64,000 nucleotides of DNA from Parapedobacter lycopersici (GCF_024643285.1 NZ_JAMSLW010000003.1:434097-498096); one strand, 5' to 3'. Shown: positions 1 through 8,884, counted from the first letter of the stretch. The notes: generated from the letters alone by a model not told the origin. Numbers and translations are program-made.

Positions 1-31
1 ACCGGCGCTTTCGGTTAAAGGTTATAACCAA

Positions 32-1348
32 TTAATACAGTGTAAATTCCACCCGGCGGTTCTGTTGCCGTCCTTCGGCGGTTGCATTCGTGGCAATGGG
101 TTGGTTCGGTCCGTATCCGGTCGCCTCAATGCGCGACGGGTTGGCCCCCTTGCTTACGAGGTAGGCTTTCACTGCTTCGGCACGACTCTTAGACAGCCGC
201 AGATTCGTTTGCAATGATCCGGTGTTGTCGGTGTGTCCGGCCAGTTTGAGACTAAAGTTCTTTTCGATCAGCAGTGCAGCAACTTTATTAAGGCTGGCGT
301 GTGAAGTGGCGCGTATGGTAGACTTGCCGGTATCGAATTCCAGGTTCTGGATGGCTTCGTCGACCACACGGCGATCCGCTTCCGTTACAACCACCTGTTG
401 TACCACGGGGGCTTTCGCTTCCGGCAGTGGACAGCCGGCGCCGTCAACCTTGGTTTTTTCCGGTGTATCCGGACATTTGTCAAATTTATTGGCTACGCCG
501 TCGCCATCATCATCGGCAAGGTCGCTGGACAGTTGCGCAAACTCCGCACTGAGTTTCTTGTTCTCCGCCTGCTGGGCTTCCAGGGCAGATTTTACCGCGG
601 CCAGCTCATCATACTGGGCCTGGTATTCCCGACGCATGCCGGCCACCGGGTTGCTGTTGGCCAATGACGGCTTGGTTTTGTCGCCGATGGCAAACTCTAC
701 GCCGATATGGGTGTAGGAAAACAGGTCTTTCTGTCCACGTCTGCTAAGGCCGTCGACAACCGGTGAATTCACGGCGTTGAGCCGGTATCCGAGGTCGATG
801 TTAATGTCAGGGGACACGGCAAATTTCAAGCCTGCGCCGACCGGAATAAACGCCTCTGTACGGGTTTCCTGTGTGGTGTTAGTGCCGCCGATGGTGGCGG
901 TTGGCTCGAACGCCATGGCACCGATACCGGCATTCAGGTAGGGTTTGATAATGCCCTGATGATGCCGCCAGTTGATGTTGGCCAGGGTAACATGGGCAGA
1001 AAGTGCCGCCGACCAGGGAATGGAAGTTTCGAACGTGTTGCTGTTGTTACTGTTGCTGCCTGCTACTTTGCCTCCGAAATATTCGGCCTGGATACCCAGT
1101 CCCGGCAGCACTTGGCGCTTCACGTATATTGCGTAGCCCAGGTTGTGCTCCAGCTTGTTGAAATTTCGGCGGAAGCCGATCAGGTTTGACTGATTAACCA
1201 GTCCCAGATTTACACCGATGGACCATGTGCGGTATTCCGACTCGGGTGCAAAGGGGCTGACTTCGTTTACGGTTTGCGCACTCAGGTGCGTGGTGGCCAG
1301 TGTGCTCGCGACGGCAAGCAATCCGGCTGTTTTCAGGTTAATACGCAT
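32..1348 (-). CDS. OmpA-family outer membrane protein with TSP3 calcium repeat
   Basis: Cell-envelope protein of 438 aa that probably links the outer membrane to peptidoglycan. A signal peptide (about 1-24, ending LSAQT) precedes a beta-barrel-like region (about 25-225). A short coiled coil (about 245-275) and one thrombospondin type-3 calcium motif (DDDGDGVANKFDKCPDTP, near 280) follow. The OmpA C-terminal domain (about 322-438) has the peptidoglycan-binding signature LAGHTDNTG and ends in NRRVEFTLY. The length and domain order are usual for Bacteroidota OmpA/Pal-like proteins. It is transcribed alone, tail to the left edge. The exact ligand cannot be read from sequence. Confidence 0.93.
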   Translation of the reverse strand: MRINLKTAGLLAVASTLATTHLSAQTVNEVSPFAPESEYRTWSIGVNLGLVNQSNLIGFRRNFNKLEHNLGYAIYVKRQVLPGLGIQAEYFGGKVAGSNSNNSNTFETSIPWSAALSAHVTLANINWRHHQGIIKPYLNAGIGAMAFEPTATIGGTNTTQETRTEAFIPVGAGLKFAVSPDINIDLGYRLNAVNSPVVDGLSRRGQKDLFSYTHIGVEFAIGDKTKPSLANSNPVAGMRREYQAQYDELAAVKSALEAQQAENKKLSAEFAQLSSDLADDDGDGVANKFDKCPDTPEKTKVDGAGCPLPEAKAPVVQQVVVTEADRRVVDEAIQNLEFDTGKSTIRATSHASLNKVAALLIEKNFSLKLAGHTDNTGSLQTNLRLSKSRAEAVKAYLVSKGANPSRIEATGYGPNQPIATNATAEGRQQNRRVEFTLY

Positions 1349-1434
1349 GTTGATAGGATAGAAGTTTAATATTTCATTTGTTGTTTTTACGCGGGGCTGC
1401 GCAATTAGCGAGCCAATTAATTTTAATAATCAGT

Positions 1435-2157
1435 TTAATTTATAGCTAAGGGCAGTAAGTATAAGTAAGCCAATGCGATTAGGATTGCACTTCCAAAACT
1501 GAGCAATGTGCCGATGAGTACATATTCCGTGAGTTTCCGGTCTTTACCCTGCCGGAGATCGCCAAACCGGAAAATGGATTTGGCTGCCAGCAGAAAGCCA
1601 ACGGCCTCCCAATGGTGGGTAATAATGAAGACAAAAACAAAGAGCCGTTCCAGTATGCCGATGAACCGGCCCGCTTTGACTAATGATGCTTCCGGCATTT
1701 CACGTGTTTCGGGACTCCATTGGGCAATAAGCATCCGGATCACGACGGCAGGGACGAAGACAGCCAGGGCCAGGGCGGTAACGAACAGCAGAACGGGACC
1801 GGTAATCAAGCCGGAAAAAGAAAGTAAAAACGGCTCGTATGCGTATGCAACTACGGCCAACAGCGTTACATGCAGGAATTGATCAATGGAAAAATACCAG
1901 ATGGCATGCCGGTCTTTTTCCATGTATAGCTTGGCGAGGTCAAATAGGTAATGGGAGGCAATGATGATGAGGAACCCCCATAAATAACGCCGGTCGAAAC
2001 CAAGTACAATAGCCAATGCAATGGCGTGGATAAGCAGGTGGGCATATAGTTTTGTTGACCGGTATTTGTGCCGCCGTTTGTCGGCCACCCATTGGTCGGG
2101 CTGAAAACAGAAGTCGCCGATAATGTGGGCCAGCAATAGCTTGAGAAAAAGGATCAT
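1435..2157 (-). CDS. DUF3307 family integral membrane protein
   Basis: Predicted polytopic inner-membrane protein of 240 aa with no assigned function. The N-terminus (LLLAHIIGDFCFQPDQW) is the typical opening of DUF3307 proteins, and at least five hydrophobic segments follow. Its ATG overlaps the TGA of the upstream SatD-like gene in an ATGA arrangement, so the two are translationally coupled. In other Bacteroidota these two families often occur together, which suggests a joint role, but I know of no demonstrated function. The family assignment is from motif memory. Confidence 0.8.
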   Translation of the reverse strand: MILFLKLLLAHIIGDFCFQPDQWVADKRRHKYRSTKLYAHLLIHAIALAIVLGFDRRYLWGFLIIIASHYLFDLAKLYMEKDRHAIWYFSIDQFLHVTLLAVVAYAYEPFLLSFSGLITGPVLLFVTALALAVFVPAVVIRMLIAQWSPETREMPEASLVKAGRFIGILERLFVFVFIITHHWEAVGFLLAAKSIFRFGDLRQGKDRKLTEYVLIGTLLSFGSAILIALAYLYLLPLAIN

Positions 2158-2786
2158 TTTTTTGCCTTTTGTTGGATTAGCTCCCTGAAATACCTGTCCA
2201 GATTCATAATTTCTTCATGTCCCGCACGCTGCTGCCGCTCGCTTACCCGCCCCTGGCTGATCCCGATGAGCCGGGCCAGCTCCTGTTGCGTTTTCTGGGG
2301 ATGCCGGATGGAGAGAGCCATGATTTCAGCCGAGTTGACAGTCCACCGGTCCATGGTCAACAGGGCCAGTTCCAGGCAGAGGTTCATCACGCGGTCTACC
2401 TCTTTCCAGGGTGATTTAATGGCCAGCGTGGTTTTTTTCAAGTGGTCAAACAACCGTCCTGAATTTGTGAATGCCTCCCCTCCGGCTTCGCTGATGGTTG
2501 GCGCACTGTACGCTTTGGCACCGATACCGATCGCCATCCGTACGTCGAGACCGGCAAGGCTTTTCATTGTGGCTTTAATGCACAGTGCCTCGCTGAGTAC
2601 ATTTTCGGCTGGAGTTATTTCCAGCTGGAAACTGTCGCCCCGGATAATTTCCCAGGTCTGCGGCGAAGGACCGATCCGGCGGAGCGTTTCCTTCAATACA
2701 GGTAGCCATACACCTGGGTCGGCCTGCTGGGAATTGATCATGTCTCCTACAATAACTCCAATCATAGTAACCGAATAGTTACCCAA
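2154..2786 (-). CDS. SatD-like protein with C-terminal helix-turn-helix
   Basis: Protein of 210 aa. The N-terminal two thirds (IGVIVGDMINSQ..., IIRGDSFQLEI, RMAIGIG) resembles the SatD family. The C-terminus (about 155-190, QELARLIGISQGRVSERQQRAG) reads as a helix-turn-helix like those in small DNA-binding regulators. It forms a coupled pair with the downstream DUF3307 gene. Three 18-bp palindromes lie 33-106 bp upstream of its start, and a TAAATTTG -7-like box (2812-2819, minus) touches the first of them, so the protein may repress its own promoter. The regulator role is inferred; the HTH and palindromes are directly visible. Confidence 0.7.
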   Translation of the reverse strand: MGNYSVTMIGVIVGDMINSQQADPGVWLPVLKETLRRIGPSPQTWEIIRGDSFQLEITPAENVLSEALCIKATMKSLAGLDVRMAIGIGAKAYSAPTISEAGGEAFTNSGRLFDHLKKTTLAIKSPWKEVDRVMNLCLELALLTMDRWTVNSAEIMALSIRHPQKTQQELARLIGISQGRVSERQQRAGHEEIMNLDRYFRELIQQKAKK

Positions 2787-2811
2787 AAATAAGTCATGTC
2801 TGGAAATAAAG

Positions 2812-2819
2812 CAAATTTA
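2812..2819 (-). promoter_or_regulatory. Probable -7 box of the satD-like/DUF3307 operon
   Basis: TAAATTTG on the minus strand matches the Bacteroidota -7 consensus TAnnTTTG, 26 bp upstream of the start codon. No clear TTTG -33 element is present at the usual distance. The box overlaps the edge of the first palindrome, which would allow repression by a protein bound there. Confidence 0.45.
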
Positions 2820-2892
2820 TCTGCCTTAAAGCAGATATTTATTTTTATCTGTTTATAAGCAGATATTTAAAGTTATCTGCTTTAAGGCAGAT
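2819..2892. repeat. Three 18-bp palindromes with exact 28-bp period (operator array)
   Basis: ATCTGCCTTAAAGCAGAT (2819-2836), ATCTGTTTATAAGCAGAT (2847-2864) and ATCTGCTTTAAGGCAGAT (2875-2892) share the half-site ATCTGC/GCAGAT around a 6-bp AT-rich centre. Their start points are exactly 28 bp apart. The array lies in the divergent gap between the satD-like gene and alaS. The symmetry and regular spacing point to cooperative binding of a dimeric regulator, most simply the SatD-like HTH protein encoded next to it. Confidence 0.75.
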
Positions 2893-2906
2893 AATTAACC
2901 GCAGTG

Positions 2907-2941
2907 TTTGTTGCACAAACAGGCTATTTTCGTTAATTTTG
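2907..2941 (+). promoter_or_regulatory. Probable alaS promoter
   Basis: TTTG/TTG around 2907-2913 followed after about 20 bp by TAATTTTG (2934-2941) resembles the Bacteroidota promoter TTTG-N19-21-TAnnTTTG. Transcription would start about 25 bp before the alaS ATG. It lies just downstream of the palindrome array, so cross-regulation of alaS is possible. Confidence 0.45.
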
Positions 2942-2972
2942 TCAAAAAAAATTCAATAGCATTAGTGTTTCA

Positions 2973-5603
2973 ATGACCAGTAAAGAAATCCGCGAAGCCT
3001 TTTTGGCTTTTTTCCAGGATAAGGGCCATCAGATTGTGCCTTCCGCGCCTGTAGTAATCAAAAATGACCCTACCCTGATGTTCACCAATGCGGGGATGAA
3101 TCAGTTCAAGGATTTCTTTTTGGGCGAGGCGCAGCCCCGGTATCACCGGGTGGCCGATACCCAGCGCTGCCTGCGTGTGTCGGGCAAGCATAACGACCTG
3201 GATGAGGTCGGGATCGATACCTATCACCACACCTTGTTTGAAATGCTGGGCAACTGGAGTTTCGGCGACTATTTCAAGAAAGAGGCGATTGCATGGAGCT
3301 GGGAGCTGATTACATCCGTATATGGCATCCCGAAAGACCGCCTATATGTCACCATTTTTGAAGGTGATGCCCAGGATGGACTACCCAAAGACACGGAGGC
3401 CCAGGATTTCTGGAAAGAAGTTATGGCCGAAGATCGTATCCTGCTGGGCAATAAAAAGGATAATTTTTGGGAAATGGGCGATACCGGACCGTGCGGGCCG
3501 TGTTCGGAGATCCACGTAGACTGCCGCCCCGACACCGAAAGGCAGGCTGTAGACGGTAAAACACTGGTAAATGCAGACCATCCCCAGGTCATCGAGATCT
3601 GGAACCTGGTATTCATGCAGTTTAACCGCCAGAAAGACGGAACATTGAAACCGCTGCCGGCCAAACATGTGGATACTGGTATGGGCTTTGAACGTTTGGT
3701 ACGGGTCATCCAGGGCAAGCGTTCCAACTACGATACCGACGTATTCCAGCCGCTGATCGGCTATATTGCCGAACGGGCGGGAATAACATATGGGAGTAAC
3801 GAACAGACCGATATTGCTATGCGGGTCCTGGCCGATCACATCCGTGCCATCAGCTTCGCTATCGCCGACGGCCAGTTGCCGGCAAATAACAAGGCCGGTT
3901 ATGTGATCCGCCGTATTTTGCGGCGTGCAGTGCGGTACGCCTATACGTTTCTGGGCTTTAAGGAACCTTTTTTGCATGAATTGGTGCCTTTGCTGGCCCA
4001 GCAGTTTGAAGGTGTTTTCGACGAACTGGCTGCCCAGCAGAATTTCGTGCAAAAGGTGGTGCTGGAAGAGGAACAGGCATTCCTGCGTACGCTGGTAACG
4101 GGCATGCAGCGATTTGAGGCATATGCAGCCGGAAATACATCCGTTGCCGGTGATTTCGCGTTTGAACTATACGATACATTTGGCTTCCCTATTGACCTGA
4201 CCGACCTATTGGCGCGCGAAAAGGGCATAAAGGTGGACATGATTGGCTTTCAGCAAGCGCTTGATGCACAGAAAAACCGTTCACGGGCGGCTACGGCCAT
4301 TGATACGGGCGACTGGTTAACGATACATGAAGGCGATACCGTGGATTTTGTCGGATACGACGAACTGGAATGCCGGACAGAAATCCTCAAATACCGGCAG
4401 GTAACTGCCAAGGGGAAAACGCAATACCAAGTGGTATTGGCCACCACACCATTTTATGCTGAGGGCGGCGGACAGGTTGGGGATACGGGCATATTGGTCG
4501 CCGACGATAGTGGGGAAACGATAACCATTACGGATACAAAAAAGGAAAACGGACTGACCGTTCATTATACCGATGAATTACCGGCCCAGCCGGGTGGGAT
4601 ATTCACAGCCAAGGTGGACGCTGCCAGACGCCTGGATACCGAACGCAATCACTCGGCAACACACCTGCTGCATGCTGCGCTGCGCGATGTGCTGGGCGAT
4701 CATGTGAGCCAGAAGGGGTCGTTGGTCAACGCCGAGTACCTGCGGTTTGATTTTGCACATTTTGCAAAGGTAACGGCCGATGAATTGTTGCGGATCGAAC
4801 AGATCGTCAACGCCAGCATCCGCCGGAATATTTCACTGCAGGAAAAGCGGAATGTGCCGTTCCAGCAGGCGATTGACAGCGGTGTTACGGCCTTGTTTGG
4901 TGAAAAATACGGTGAGTATGTGCGAGTAATTACGTTTGACGACCATTTTTCTAAAGAACTTTGCGGTGGCACACACGTGCAGGCTACGGGGCAGATCGGC
5001 TTTTTCAAAGTGACTGCGGAAAGTGCGGTGGCTGCGGGCGTACGCCGTATCGAGGCCATTACCGGCCGTGGTGCCGAACGATTTATTTATGAACAGCTGG
5101 ACACGATCGGCCAGCTGCGGGAATCGCTGAACAATCCTAAGGATGTTGTCCAGGCACTCAGTAAACTGCGGGAGGAGAATGTGGCACTGCGGAAAGAGGC
5201 GGAGCGTGCCGCTACGGACCGGGCACTGCAGCTCACGGCCGAATTGGCCGGCAAAGCTGAAAATATCGACGGGGTTCATTTTATTGCCCAGCAAGTGGAA
5301 CTTCCGAACGCCGAAACAGTAAAAACCCTGGCCTATGCACTGAAAGGAAAACTCAATAACCTGTTCCTGGTGCTGGGAACTGTCATTCAGGATAAACCCC
5401 TGCTTACCGTGGTGGTGTCGGAAGACTTGGTGGAGAGTCGTGGCCTCCATGCCGGAAACATTGTGCGGGAACTGGCACGTGAAATCCAGGGTGGGGGTGG
5501 CGGACAGCCTTTTTACGCCACTGCAGGAGGCAAAAACAGCGGCGGACTGGCCAATGCGCTGGCCCGGGCGCGTGCATTTGTAACACAGGTCGACGTTAAT
5601 TAA
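2973..5603 (+). CDS. alaS: Alanine--tRNA ligase
   Basis: Cytosolic class II synthetase that charges tRNA-Ala with alanine and edits mischarged Ser/Gly-tRNA-Ala. At 876 aa it is full length. The N-terminal catalytic domain opens with EIREAFLAFFQDKGH. The editing-domain zinc site is visible as HSATHLLH (about 560) and CGGTH (Cys664). The C-terminal oligomerisation/C-Ala part ends with the glycine-rich loop GGGGGQPFYATAGG. The next gene starts 9 bp after the stop, so alaS and the thioredoxin-like lipoprotein are probably cotranscribed. Confidence 0.98.
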   Translation: MTSKEIREAFLAFFQDKGHQIVPSAPVVIKNDPTLMFTNAGMNQFKDFFLGEAQPRYHRVADTQRCLRVSGKHNDLDEVGIDTYHHTLFEMLGNWSFGDYFKKEAIAWSWELITSVYGIPKDRLYVTIFEGDAQDGLPKDTEAQDFWKEVMAEDRILLGNKKDNFWEMGDTGPCGPCSEIHVDCRPDTERQAVDGKTLVNADHPQVIEIWNLVFMQFNRQKDGTLKPLPAKHVDTGMGFERLVRVIQGKRSNYDTDVFQPLIGYIAERAGITYGSNEQTDIAMRVLADHIRAISFAIADGQLPANNKAGYVIRRILRRAVRYAYTFLGFKEPFLHELVPLLAQQFEGVFDELAAQQNFVQKVVLEEEQAFLRTLVTGMQRFEAYAAGNTSVAGDFAFELYDTFGFPIDLTDLLAREKGIKVDMIGFQQALDAQKNRSRAATAIDTGDWLTIHEGDTVDFVGYDELECRTEILKYRQVTAKGKTQYQVVLATTPFYAEGGGQVGDTGILVADDSGETITITDTKKENGLTVHYTDELPAQPGGIFTAKVDAARRLDTERNHSATHLLHAALRDVLGDHVSQKGSLVNAEYLRFDFAHFAKVTADELLRIEQIVNASIRRNISLQEKRNVPFQQAIDSGVTALFGEKYGEYVRVITFDDHFSKELCGGTHVQATGQIGFFKVTAESAVAAGVRRIEAITGRGAERFIYEQLDTIGQLRESLNNPKDVVQALSKLREENVALRKEAERAATDRALQLTAELAGKAENIDGVHFIAQQVELPNAETVKTLAYALKGKLNNLFLVLGTVIQDKPLLTVVVSEDLVESRGLHAGNIVRELAREIQGGGGGQPFYATAGGKNSGGLANALARARAFVTQVDVN

Positions 5604-5612
5604 TAATATATC

Positions 5613-6710
5613 ATGGGAAAATATACAATTATTGCGGTTCTGGCAATACTGGTTCTGGCGGGATGCTCCAATGACGGCGGCTTCGTGATCAATGGCCGGA
5701 TCGATAATACGGAAACGGTCCAGACGGTTGTGCTCTACGAGGGCGACCGAAAGCTGGATTCGGCTTTTTTGACAGAGAATGGGCAATTCCGGTTTCAGCG
5801 GGCAACATCCCAACCCCGGTTGCTGACGCTGGAGGCCGGTAAGCACCGCTATCACCTGATCCTGCAGCCTGGCGATGACGTGGCCTTTGAGGCTGACCTC
5901 GCAAATGCCAGCGATGTCTATACCGTATCCGGATCGGAGCTGTCAACTAAAATCAAGGGGTTTGCCGCCTCCCGTGCGGAAAAGGAAAAATTTGCAGCGG
6001 ACCTCGAAGCGGAATTTGCCGAACAGGCGACTAATTTGCCGGACACAGCGGTAGAAAACCTGCGACAGGAATTCCTGCTGCGGTATCGGGAGGGGATGCA
6101 GAAATATACAGGTGATGCAGTACAGTTTGCGCAGCAAAATGATGATCTGGCGGGATTCTACGCCATGAGTACCCTTGATGCGGATATTGCAGAAACGGAA
6201 CTGGTGGCTTATGCCGACCGTATTGCCGGACGCTGGGACGATAACGCGACCGTAAGGCGGTTTCTAGACGAAACGGCCAAACTAAAGCGACTTGCAGTGG
6301 GCCAACCGGCACCTGCATTTGAATCGCTGACACCCAATAATCAGCCAGTAAAGCTTTCCGATTTTCAGGGTAAATATACGTTAATTGATTTCTGGGCATC
6401 GTGGTGTGTTCCCTGCCGGGAGGAAAATCCCAATATCGTGGCGCAATACCATGCGTATAAAGACAAGGGGTTCACTGTGCTGGGCGTATCGCTTGATGAC
6501 AATCCGGGAGCCTGGATGCGGGCCATTACACAGGACGGCCTGGAATGGACACAGGTGTCCGACCTGCGGGCCTGGGGAAGCGACGTGGTGGAATTATACC
6601 GCCTGCAGGCCATTCCTACCTCCTATCTGATCGACCCGAATGGTGTCATTGTGGCAAAAAACCTACGTGGACCGGAACTGGCCGCCTTTTTGAAAAAAAC
6701 GTTGGATTAG
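5613..6710 (+). CDS. TlpA-like thioredoxin lipoprotein with DUF4369-type N-terminus
   Basis: Envelope thiol-disulfide protein of 365 aa. A lipoprotein signal ends in LAGC (Cys18). A beta-rich DUF4369-like N-terminal domain (about 25-115) is followed by a helical linker and a thioredoxin domain (about 230-365) with the active site W264-C265-V-P-C268. The later cis-proline region reads AIPTSYLID. Such proteins usually face the periplasm and reduce or isomerise disulfides or take part in cytochrome c maturation. The particular partner is unknown. Confidence 0.9.
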   Translation: MGKYTIIAVLAILVLAGCSNDGGFVINGRIDNTETVQTVVLYEGDRKLDSAFLTENGQFRFQRATSQPRLLTLEAGKHRYHLILQPGDDVAFEADLANASDVYTVSGSELSTKIKGFAASRAEKEKFAADLEAEFAEQATNLPDTAVENLRQEFLLRYREGMQKYTGDAVQFAQQNDDLAGFYAMSTLDADIAETELVAYADRIAGRWDDNATVRRFLDETAKLKRLAVGQPAPAFESLTPNNQPVKLSDFQGKYTLIDFWASWCVPCREENPNIVAQYHAYKDKGFTVLGVSLDDNPGAWMRAITQDGLEWTQVSDLRAWGSDVVELYRLQAIPTSYLIDPNGVIVAKNLRGPELAAFLKKTLD

Positions 6711-6720
6711 TGCATCCTTT

Positions 6721-6758
6721 ACATTAATAAATCGTGTTGTTTAACGATTTATTAATGT
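6721..6758. repeat. Perfect 15-bp inverted repeat upstream of the response regulator gene
   Basis: ACATTAATAAATCGT (6721-6735) and its exact reverse complement (6744-6758) are separated by 8 nt. The stem is AT-rich and has no following T-run, so it is not a standard terminator. It lies 55 bp before the response-regulator ATG and 11 bp after the thioredoxin gene stop. It could be an operator or an RNA hairpin ending the alaS unit. Confidence 0.6.
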
Positions 6759-6812
6759 TACATTAACGGTTACTTACCATTAAGTACATACTTTAGCCAA
6801 AAATTAAGGACC

Positions 6813-7499
6813 ATGAGCACTGCAAAACAAAAGATCCTGGTGGTTGATGACGAACCGGATATCGTGGAGCTGATCGCCTATAATCTGAAGCGTGAAGGCT
6901 ACCAAGTATATACGGCATCCAATGGACAGGAGGCGGTATCTACAGCTAAAAAGACCATGCCCGACCTGATCATCCTGGATGTCATGATGCCCAAGATGGA
7001 TGGTATTGAAGCCTGCCGCATCATGCGCGCCATGCCGGAGTTCAAAAGCACGTTTATGGTGTTTCTTACGGCTCGGAGTGAAGAGTATTCGGAAATCGCC
7101 GGCTTCAATGTCGGTGCCGACGATTACATTGCCAAGCCCATTAAACCCCGGGCATTGCTGAGCCGGATTAACGCCATCCTGCGCCGGAATGCCCAGCCTG
7201 AGGAACTCCCGGCTGAAAAACTGGAGATCGCTGACCTGGTGATCGATCGTGAGGCATTTCTGGTATTTAAGAACGGCAACAAGATCGTGCTGGCAAAAAA
7301 GGAGTTTGAACTGCTGTATTTGCTTGCATCTAAACCGGGGAAAGTGTATACCCGTGAAGTGATCCTGAAAAATATCTGGGAAGACTCAGTGGTGGTTACT
7401 AACCGTACCATCGATGTACACATCCGGAAATTGCGTGAAAAAATCGGCGAATCGTATGTGACCACCGTGAAGGGTGTGGGCTATAAGTTTGAGGCGTAG
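6813..7499 (+). CDS. OmpR/PhoB-family response regulator
   Basis: DNA-binding response regulator of 228 aa. The receiver domain (about 6-122) has acidic residues D12/D13, phospho-acceptor D56 in LDVMMP, T86 and K108, so it should be phosphorylatable. The C-terminal winged helix (about 135-226) has the PhoB-type pattern TNRTIDVHIRKLREKIG and TVKGVGYKFEA. No histidine kinase gene is adjacent, so its partner is encoded elsewhere. A perfect inverted repeat lies just upstream. Sequence does not reveal the signal. Confidence 0.93.
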   Translation: MSTAKQKILVVDDEPDIVELIAYNLKREGYQVYTASNGQEAVSTAKKTMPDLIILDVMMPKMDGIEACRIMRAMPEFKSTFMVFLTARSEEYSEIAGFNVGADDYIAKPIKPRALLSRINAILRRNAQPEELPAEKLEIADLVIDREAFLVFKNGNKIVLAKKEFELLYLLASKPGKVYTREVILKNIWEDSVVVTNRTIDVHIRKLREKIGESYVTTVKGVGYKFEA

Positions 7500-7546
7500 A
7501 TTTCCATAGGTTTTTTCCCGGGAGAACGCTAATTTTACGACAGGTT

Positions 7547-8257
7547 ATGTCGGAGATATTTCGTTTCAAACGGTTTGAAATAGACCAGACGGGTTGCGCG
7601 ATGAAAATCAATACCGATGGGGTATTACTGGGGGCTATGGCCTCCGCCGATAACCCCGCTAATATGCTGGATATCGGTACCGGAACCGGGGTAATTGCCC
7701 TCATGCTCGCCCAGCGCTTTCCGGATACCCGGATTACGGCCATCGAGATTGACCCCGGGACTGCACAAACTGCATGCAAAAACTTTAATGCTTCAGTCTT
7801 TGCAAACCGTATTTCCTGTTTCGGCGTTGCTCTCGAAGCGTTTGAGCCTACCACACCGTACGATCTGATCGTTTCCAATCCACCTTATTTTTTACAGTCG
7901 CTGGCCAATCCCGATGAACGTAAACGCACGGCCAGACACACGGACATTGTTTTTTTTGATGGAATGCTGGCCAGGGCCTCCGCATGGTTAACCCCCACTG
8001 GCAGCCTGCAGCTGGTGCTGCCGCCGGCCGTGGCCGGTCAAGTGGCGCAGCGGGCCGCAACGGAATACGGTCTCCTGATCCAATGGGAGATAGCTGTTTA
8101 TTCGTTTACCGATGACGACAGCCCGGTACGTAAAATACTGGCGTTGGGTAGGGAAGGGGAAACGGGTATCCGGAGCGATTTTGTGATCTACGAGCATCGT
8201 GGCCGGCACAGCGAAGCGTACCGGCAGCTGCTTCGCGATTTTTTTATTATATTTTAG
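7547..8257 (+). CDS. trmN6: tRNA1(Val) (adenine(37)-N6)-methyltransferase
   Basis: SAM-dependent N6-adenine methyltransferase of 236 aa that by family modifies A37 of tRNA1-Val. The opening FRFKRFEIDQTGCAMKINTDGVLLGA is split over 4-30 and is typical of YfiC/TrmN6. The SAM-binding motif LDIGTGTGVIALM lies near 40-52, and the catalytic NPPY is at N111-Y114. It is followed 35 bp later by a phosphoesterase gene on the same strand. The only real uncertainty is which tRNA is modified. Confidence 0.9.
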   Translation: MSEIFRFKRFEIDQTGCAMKINTDGVLLGAMASADNPANMLDIGTGTGVIALMLAQRFPDTRITAIEIDPGTAQTACKNFNASVFANRISCFGVALEAFEPTTPYDLIVSNPPYFLQSLANPDERKRTARHTDIVFFDGMLARASAWLTPTGSLQLVLPPAVAGQVAQRAATEYGLLIQWEIAVYSFTDDDSPVRKILALGREGETGIRSDFVIYEHRGRHSEAYRQLLRDFFIIF

Positions 8258-8292
8258 CGTTTTACCTGAATTACCACAACCAAACGATTAAA

Positions 8293-8787
8293 ATGACTCG
8301 GATCGGCCTGTTATCGGATACCCATAATTACCTTGATGATACCCTATTGGAACATTTCGAAGCATGTGATGAAATATGGCATGCCGGCGATTTTGGAAGC
8401 CTGGCCGTGGCAGATACACTCGCGGCGATGAAACCGCTCCGGGGGGTATATGGAAACATCGATGGCCCGGATATCCGCCGGCAGTATCCCGAACACCTGC
8501 GCTTTCGCTGTGAGGAAGTGGAGGTATGGATGACCCATATCGGGGGATACCCCGGCCGGTACAGTCCCCAGGTCAAAAAGGAGATCAATCAGCACCCGCC
8601 AGCGCTCTTTATATGTGGCCACTCTCATATCCTGAAGGTAATGTATGACCAGAAATTACAGCTGCTGCACCTTAATCCCGGTGCCGCAGGTAAACAGGGT
8701 TGGCACCAGGTAAGGACGCTTTTACGATTTAGCATTAATGGAAAGCGTATTGAACAGCTGGAGGTGGTGGAACTGGCTGGCAGATAA
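8293..8787 (+). CDS. YfcE/MJ0936-type metallophosphoesterase
   Basis: Small cytosolic calcineurin-like phosphodiesterase of 164 aa. Metal-binding motifs are in the expected order: D9-x-H11 (LSDTHN), GDF near 33-35, GNIDG near 54, THIGGYPG near 81, and GHSH near 115. The length fits the YfcE group. The physiological substrate of this group is mostly unknown. The gene may share a transcript with trmN6 upstream. Confidence 0.9.
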   Translation: MTRIGLLSDTHNYLDDTLLEHFEACDEIWHAGDFGSLAVADTLAAMKPLRGVYGNIDGPDIRRQYPEHLRFRCEEVEVWMTHIGGYPGRYSPQVKKEINQHPPALFICGHSHILKVMYDQKLQLLHLNPGAAGKQGWHQVRTLLRFSINGKRIEQLEVVELAGR

Positions 8788-8832
8788 AAAAGTATTTTAC
8801 ACTAAGTGCCCTGTTTTTTGATTTTTTGGTCG

Positions 8833-8840
8833 TAATTTTG
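8833..8840 (+). promoter_or_regulatory. Probable -7 box of fbp
   Basis: TAATTTTG fits TAnnTTTG and lies 44 bp before the chosen fbp ATG. A possible TTG codon at 8843 falls immediately after this box and so is unlikely to be the translation start. Confidence 0.45.
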
Positions 8841-8884
8841 CTTTGTTTTTAGCGAATCCAAATACACTAACTAAACAGCTTTTT

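Noticed and set aside
2819-2892. CRISPR array interpretation of the regularly spaced palindromes
   Set aside because: Only three units; spacers are 10 bp and AT-rich, repeats are 18-bp palindromes with variable centres, and no cas gene is nearby.
4833-5855. 340-codon minus-strand frame opposite alaS and the thioredoxin gene start
   Set aside because: Covers the end of alaS and the next gene in antisense; no protein family features.
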